Part shown: piece by piece, positions 58,043-64,000 of the stretch
How the letters are laid out: every line of letters starts with the position of its first letter
How positions within the stretch are numbered: position 1 is the first letter of the stretch
Assembly (NCBI RefSeq): GCF_009905375.1
Contig: NW_027417595.1
Coordinates: 1-64,000, forward strand
Length of the DNA stretch: 64,000 bases
Direction of reading: 5' to 3'
DNA from: Apium graveolens
Lineage: Eukaryota; Streptophyta; Magnoliopsida; Apiales; Apiaceae
Notes under the pieces: generated by a model
The model's database searches: none
What the model saw: only the letters and a program-made list of their open reading frames with translations
What the model was told of the DNA's origin: nothing
Made by a program: the position numbers and the translations under genes

Positions 58043-58260
58043 GCAATGTTCAAGACCTGAGGTTAGAGGTTCAGGGCCTGATGGTGTGCTGAAATAAGTT
58101 TCTGCAATGTTCAGGACCTGAGGTTGGGAGCTTAGGACCTGATGTTATGCTGAAAACGTTTTTGGAATGTTCAGGGCCTGGGGCTAGAGGTTCAGGTCCG
58201 GAGGTGCTGAAAATTTTGATTTGTTTAGGGCCTGAGGCTTATGCTCAAGGACTGAACTGG
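58043..58260 (+). promoter_or_regulatory. U3 repeat array: eight copies of a TCAGGNCCTGA-like palindrome
   Basis: Cores start at 58050, 58071, 58111, 58132, 58171, 58192, 58225 and 58245. Most are close variants of TCAGGRCCTGA, which is nearly its own reverse complement. They come in pairs 20-21 bases apart within repeat units of about 61, 60 and 54 bases. A CCAAT (58264) and a TATA box follow directly, so the array sits where an enhancer of the Copia LTR would be. Confidence 0.75.
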
Positions 58261-58277
58261 AAGCCAATTGCTAAAAC

Positions 58278-58287
58278 TATATAAACA
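58278..58287 (+). promoter_or_regulatory. TATA box of the Copia LTR promoter
   Basis: CTATATAAAC lies 23 bases after the repeat array and 14 bases after a CCAAT. It predicts a transcript start near 58315. Confidence 0.6.
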
Positions 58288-58933
58288 TGTTTTGTATAAA
58301 TAAGTATATTATATATATTTATATTTGAGTAAGGATTATTATTATTTTATAATAATAATAATTAAACTCTTATGGAATATATAATAAATGAGATTACACG
58401 TTATTTTTGTGGTGAAGACAAAAAGTTGAAGTGTGTGAAAACCTGAGAGCGAGATAGATTGGGGAAAATAAATAGAAACCCTACAATATCATCTCTCTGG
58501 CTCTCTCCCACATATATATACATATATTCATTGATTTTCTCGGTGAATTGAGATGCTGGTCGTTGTTGAGCCTTCTCGTATCTGTGAACGGATCGCTATG
58601 AGCTGTTTTATCCTGGAAGTGATATTGCGACAACCCATCAGAGCGTAAGTGGGACAATAATCTCTTCAAGAACAATCAAGTCTTCTCGAGGGCTTGGCGA
58701 CTCAGCTGATTCTCTAATTCTGATAAAGCTTCATAGAGCTAAGTGATTTTCTCTAATTTCTTGTCAATTCGGTCTCTAATTATATTGTTTGTGCCTTCGT
58801 GTCTGTTTCGTTACTTGGTTGAATTTGCTTATTCTTATTAATTTGTTACATATAACTGTCCTATTGTTGCGCGTATAGTAATACTCTCAGCAATCTTGAA
58901 GAGATGATGTTTGTTATATTGTTAATTAGCAAG

Positions 58934-59559
58934 ATGGTTAACGAAACTGAAGTTCCTAAGACAGTTGAAACTGGTTCTGGTTCAGGTGGTACTGTTTCCA
59001 TTGATTGGACTATGTACCGTTTTCCCCAGCCAATTGATTTATCGGGTATTCCTGATAAATTCAGTGGTGGAGTTTCTTTTTCTCGTTGGCAGAAAAAGAT
59101 GAAGCTCTGGTTAACGGTTAAGGGTCTATGGCCAGTGGTGCAGTATGATCATCCTGTGTTGGATCGAGAGAATGCTGATTTTGCTAAGGCTTATGCTTTA
59201 TGGGCTGAGAAGGATGGGGTGACTAGGGCAGCCATTTTGGTAGCCTTGGAGAACACCTTATACGATGTTTATTCATTAGATGCCTATACTGCTAGGGTCT
59301 TGTGGGATAAGCTGGACCAAACCCACAATACTGATTCTCAAGGACTTGAGAAGTATTATATGGCTAGGTTTCTTAATTTCAAGCTGGCGGATGGAAAATT
59401 CATGACTGAACAGGTTCATGAGTTTGAGATGTTGGTTCATGCTTTGGGTGAGTCCGGTATGGTCTTGCCTGAGAAGTTTCGGGTTATGTTAGTGATTGAA
59501 AAACTCCCGAAGTCTTGGGAAGAGTTTTCTCTCTCCCTGAAAAGACAGAAAGTAGAGAT
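58934..59559 (+). pseudogene. Copia Gag, N-terminal part (split by a solo LTR)
   Basis: I chose the ATG at 58934 (ATGGTTAACG); an upstream in-frame ATG exists at 58904. The ~209 residues have the Copia Gag (UBN2-type) character: an early F-x-G-x-x-x-x-x-W block, an A-x-x-L-W-D-x-L block and a central L-x-x-F-x-x-x-K-L stretch. The reading frame runs unbroken into the inserted LTR. Gag's remainder resumes at 63170 in the correct frame once the insertion and its target duplication are discounted. Confidence 0.85.
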
Positions 59560-62500
59560 TGTAATATCCGGGATATATCGTGTAATTATTTTTGCTAATA
59601 AATAATTATTATATGTGTTCAGTATCTATTCTGTGAATTATTTGTTAAAAAGTGTTCAATGTGTTTGAATGTTTAAAAAAAATAATATTAATTGAGTATT
59701 TTAATTTTTATATGTCCAAAATAAAATATAAATAATTGTCATATCTTCCTAATTATTTTTATGATGATTTATGATTTTATAGGAAATATATGGATTTTAT
59801 ATAAAAAAAATCGAGTATTTAAAAACTATTTTATACAATCGGGAACCAACCGACGTCATCCGTTTTTACGTTTTTATAACCCGAAACTCTTCCGAGAACT
59901 CCTTCCTAACCTAATTGTAATATTCCGAGCATTTTCCATGTTTCGACTTTTTCGATCCGGCGTACGGTTTGTCCTGTGCGGGTCCCGGCGCAACAATTTC
60001 GATACATTATTCGTTTCGGTAAATCAATAAAACTCGTATTTTTGATAAAACAGGATCTTTTTATTAAACTATTACAATTATCACCTCGTAATACGTGTAA
60101 CCAGGCGCTGAGATCAAGACCGCAGTACAAATTGTACTGAGTTGGATAATTATCCCGAAAACCGGTACCGTTTGGATCAGTTTTTATAAATAAACGTACC
60201 ATTTTAAATCCGGAATGATCCAACGGGATACTAATTTTCCATAATTATAAATAGGCTCTACCGTATTTTATTTTGTACCAGAAATCATTTGCAAACAGTA
60301 TTTACAGAATTTTTTTAGAGAAAATACTTTAATTATATTTTGTTCTTCGTAATCAAACTCAAATCCGGAGGCGTTATCGATATCGGATTTTGGCGTGCTT
60401 ATACTCAAAACGAAGCTGTTGATTTGTACTTTCAGAATCTTTCATCAAAACCACTGCAGAATCAAGTGGCAATTCTCTACAAACTGTTTTTATTTCGAAT
60501 TATTAATGATTTAAATTATGAATTTTTGTACGGATGATTGTTTGAATGATTTGATGCGTGTATGTTGTAGATATTTTCTTCCTGATCATTTTGGTATGTC
60601 ATATGATCGATTTGGAGTTCAATAACATGTTCAAATTAGGGTTTAATTCTCGAATTGTATAATTAGGTTTTATATTCGTTTGAATGTTCTTGATTAAAAT
60701 TGGGGGTTTCTTATTTAAGGATTATTAGATGTTGTAAAGGGGTGGGTTTTGTTCCCCTTGAAATATGCAATCTATTCATATATAGCACATTATCAGACGA
60801 TTCCTGGATCGAACGGAGTTGTCGTTTGAAGTTTCGCCGGATTTTATATAAACTCGCTGACGGCGAATTTTCCTCGGGTTATTACGATCGATTTACAGCT
60901 AGTTTGATGGAATAAATTGCTTGAATAGGTTCCTAAGATTGTAATCTACGTTTCCCCGTTGATTTGGTCGTGTTCTGGGTTGTTTTTGAGCTCGTCGGAA
61001 AGCTTCAAGTCGCCGACAATGGCTGCGCCGGCGACGTGAGGTAGAAATGGCAAAAGTGCATAAAGGTCCCTGACCTTTTGGTACTCTTGCAGTATGGTCC
61101 CTGATGTTTAAAAACTTATAAAAATTTGATTTCTATTTAAAATCCTTTGAAAGTTTGATTTCTTTTTATAAAAATCATTTTAAAAATTGTTTTTAATTCC
61201 CAAAAATTCCGAAAATGATTATTTTAATTCCAAAAAATTATTTTTAATTCAAAAATAAATCTGAATTAATTAGTTAATTAATTTTAGTTAATGATTAATT
61301 GATTAATTGGTCAATTAATTAGAAAATTAATTGATTAATTGATTTAATTAATTATTAATTGATTTTAATTAGTCATTTAATTAGATTTAATTATTTAAAA
61401 ATGATTTAAAAATTCCGAAAAATAATTTCGAGCTTTAAAATATTATTTTAAATTGTTTTCAAGGCTCGATAATTATTATAAAATTATTTTGAAGCCAGAG
61501 TTGGCCAACCGAACTCTGCTTATTACTTTGAAATTGATCCAACGACCCGTTTTAATTCCGAAAAATGTTTTAAAAATCATTTTGAATACCCAAAAGCCTG
61601 TTTATAATCCGAGACTCCTTTATAAATGATATATCATTGATTATTTGACGTGTTATGTGTTATATGTGACTTGTTGGTTGACTGTCGGTCAATATGTTCG
61701 GTGTTCACTTGTTTATAGCGTAACTTTCAATCCGTTAATCGGATTTGGGTGAAACGAAGGGTAGATAGAAGTGTATGTCGAATAGAATCGTATGAGTTAA
61801 ATATTGATAGATACTTATGATGCCTAGCAGAGTAAGCAAGGCGTAGGAAAGGGAAGCAGGTGATCAGAAAATGGAATCGACATGTAGAAAATACAGCAAA
61901 TGATCAGAAAATGGAATCGAGGCATAGGAAAAGTAGACGAGTGGTTGTTGAAGAAAGTCATTGGGCGAGTACAAGTAAAATTGGAATCGATTGTGATAAG
62001 GCAAGTACTTCTAAACCTTTTTCGAGATATAGTGCAAATATTTCTAAACTTTCTCATAACATATTGTTAAGTGCTCAAAATAGCTTTGTTTTATGTTGAA
62101 AGTACTTTGAATCCTTCAGCCTTGAACCTGAGCCACATCATTTGATCTTTGAGCCGTAAGCCTTATTCTTTGTGAACCATTTCTTGTTGATTTACCAGAT
62201 ACTAAACCACACAAATACGATGCCGCTCCACAAATATATATCCATCATATACCAAAACACTGGAATATAATTGTTTACACATACATAAACTTTTATACTC
62301 AACCATACCTTGTGACATCAAAGTACTAAAACCTTGTAAAAACATTATTTATCTAATACCCGATTATCCTACAGGCCGGAGGCCACTTCTTTTATATACT
62401 TTGACATACCCTTTTGGTACCCATGAATTTTCACCATGCTCTTATACAAATGTTTTATTGTTATTGATTATGATCCGATTTTATTGAATTATATTGTTTA

Positions 62501-63164
62501 TCATATTGAACTGCTTTAGAATTGGATAGTTTTCTTTATGTGGACCAGATTTGTGGTCAGACCATACCGATGGTCAAGTTAGGCCAATGTGTGCCTTGGA
62601 TCCAGTAGTTAGAGCAGTGTTGTGTGCTTTGCTCGGGGTTAGTGCGTGACTGATCAGCAGCCTAACCTTGGTTTTAAAAACTTAAAATGAATATCCAATT
62701 ATATTGGTTGTTTAACAAGAAACTTGATTCCTTCGAATCATCTCGTTTGATCATTGTTTGACCTCAGTTATTAATAATATGACTTGCTGAGCTAGTTAGC
62801 TCACTCTTGTGAATCTTTTTATATATTTTACAGTTAAGAAGGATATGGATGATAGTGAAGTTCTTCAGTCCAAAGTGCGAGCTAGGATTCTAGTTCGAGT
62901 TGGATCGAGCTAGCAAAAGCTTCATATGGTAGTGAGATAATAAGATTGTAAGAATAATTTCATTATCAGTTGTAAGTTAAATTAGTTGGCATTTGGTACG
63001 TTGTAATAAAAGTTAAGGTTGTAGCTTGTTTTCATACTTTAACCTGTTGCGATCCGTGGTTATGTAATGCAGGGTCATTGCAAATAATATTTCATATACA
63101 GGTTTATACACTGTATATGTGTTGTGGACCCCAAACTTCTGACCCGGGTTTGGAGGGCGCCACA
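59560..63164 (+). mobile_element. Solo LTR (3605 bp) of a second long-LTR chromovirus family, with perfect 5-bp target duplication
   Basis: It begins TGTAATATCC and ends GGCGCCACA. GAGAT flanks it on both sides (59555-59559 and 63165-63169). The size and landmarks match the Gypsy tandem LTRs: TCCGTTAATCGGATTTGGGT near 61731, acceptor-like TTTTACAGTTAAG ending near 62838, a short ORF just after it, AATAAA near 63005, and GGGTTTGGAGGGCGCCACA at the end. No internal region remains, as expected after LTR-LTR recombination. The family is related to, but clearly diverged from, the tandem. Confidence 0.93.
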
Positions 63165-63169
63165 GAGAT

Positions 63170-63446
63170 CACATGGACTAACTTGATGTTGGACATCTAT
63201 GTGCAGGAACAACACAAGTCCAAACAAGGACACGTGATGTCTGCGGAACATGGGAGCTCGAAGGTGAATCTAGTGACTGTAGGACATAAAAGAAAGGTAG
63301 TCACTAAGAAGGCTAATACTAAACCTGACAAGAACAAGGTTAAGAAACCAAAGGAGAACAAACCATGTTGGTTTTGTGGACAGGTTGGTCATTGGAGCAA
63401 GGACTGTCCAAGTAAGAAAGCTAAGAAAGCTGGAGTGGTAGCTTAA
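63170..63446 (+). pseudogene. Copia Gag, C-terminal part with zinc knuckle
   Basis: It continues the split Gag. A Lys-rich stretch leads to one CCHC knuckle (CWFCGQVGHWSKDC, about 63364-63405). The frame then meets TAA at 63444. Confidence 0.85.
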
Positions 63447-63914
63447 ACAAATACTGTGCTTGGACTTGGAACCCCCAGTGGGCCTGTAGCTAACATTGTC
63501 ATTGGTGAGGTTGTTGCCTCTGGAATCGATGATGGGTATGTTACTTACAACCTTGCACTACTTTCCATTTATCTGTCACATGAGTAGTTGCTTGATATAG
63601 GAGCTAATGTGCATATTTGTGCTGATATTAGTTTGTTTGTATCTTATCAACAGAGTCATGGAGTGACAGTGACGATGGGGAATGCTAGTACTGCACAAGT
63701 GCTTGGAATAGGAAACGTGGACCTGAAGTTTGCTTCTAGACGGATTCCATCACTCACTAGAGTGCATCATATTCCCTATATTCGTAGAAATATAGTAAGT
63801 GGAAGTTGTTTAGTTAAGAACATCTTTGAACTTTCTTTGAAATGTAATAAAGTAGCTATTACTCATACCGGTACATTCTTTGGCAAGGGTTATTTGTCTG
63901 ATGATTTATTTTAA
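63447..63914 (+). pseudogene. Copia protease region, interrupted by stops
   Basis: It follows in the same frame as the Gag knuckle. Stops at 63444 (TAA) and about 63585 (TAG) interrupt it, and the TAG sits where Copia proteases usually have Trp just before the active-site motif. The motif itself reads DIGAN in place of DTGAN or DSGAN, so the catalytic Thr/Ser is lost. After about 63911 further stops and a shift appear. Integrase and reverse transcriptase would lie beyond the window. Confidence 0.75.
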
Positions 63915-64000
63915 TAAATGTTGAACCTGTTTTGGGTGGTTTTATTAATGATAGTGTTGCATCTTCTGTTAATTGTGTAGAATCATCTGATTTGTGGCAC
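63915..64000 (+). mobile_element. Copia internal sequence running off the window
   Basis: Continuation of the same element; too short and too decayed for a domain call. Confidence 0.5.

Noticed and set aside
1..64000. CRISPR arrays, bacterial operons, rRNA genes, organelle insertions
   Set aside because: No regularly spaced short repeats with unique spacers, no rRNA-like or plastid/mitochondrial-like genes were seen; the window is plant nuclear DNA.

Overview
This is a window of plant nuclear DNA, most likely from a eudicot. It is AT-rich, has GT-AG introns in nuclear genes, and carries plant-specific families (a type-2 non-specific lipid transfer protein, a RINGv membrane protein) plus several layers of plant LTR retrotransposons, a tRNA-derived SINE, Stowaway-like and hAT-like MITEs and a CACTA end. 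I could not fix the species or family.

Layout. 1-8.1 kb: AT-rich intergenic DNA with an LTR relic at the left edge, a SINE with perfect target-site duplications (2586-2724), a terminal-inverted-repeat element (about 2806-3770) that holds a copy of the lipid-transfer-protein upstream region, the nsLTP gene itself (5234-5547, frame broken by one missing base), a long foldback (7228-7475) and an RNase-H-like relic. 8.1-32.0 kb: a truncated CACTA end, then a three-LTR tandem of a long-LTR Ty3/Gypsy chromovirus of Tekay/Del type (LTR-internal A-LTR-internal B-LTR, LTRs about 3.8 kb). Internal B has an uninterrupted 1517-codon gag-pol and a separate 263-codon ORF upstream of gag. Internal A carries the same genes, broken almost only by one-base indels. 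32.0-39.5 kb: a nest of Copia-type pieces: a truncated LTR, an opposite-strand relative inside it that has almost no internal region, and a SIRE-like 3' end with its LTR. 39.5-43.1 kb: intergenic DNA with a 168-bp tandem duplication, a SINE-like tail, an hAT-like MITE with an 8-bp target duplication and a weak Helitron candidate.

43.3-49.9 kb holds the main host gene, six exons (five coding) for a 1292-residue RING / TRAF-type zinc finger / Q-P-rich / C2H2 protein, with a 1.2-kb intron in its 5' UTR. 49.9-54.9 kb is gene-free. 55.0-55.7 kb is a two-exon RINGv (RING-CH) single-pass membrane protein. 56.9-57.7 kb is a cluster of MITEs nested in one another. 58.0-64.0 kb is a Copia element whose gag is split by a 3605-bp solo LTR of a second long-LTR chromovirus family with a perfect GAGAT duplication. 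Its U3 promoter carries eight copies of a palindromic motif.

The host genes are independent units and no operon-like logic applies. The two zinc-binding proteins are probable ubiquitin ligases by family. The parts most worth following up are the extra pre-gag ORF followed by an A-tract in the chromovirus, the promoter/leader-intron architecture inside its LTRs, the palindrome array, and the promoter fragment held inside a small DNA transposon. All coordinates and similarities were read by eye.
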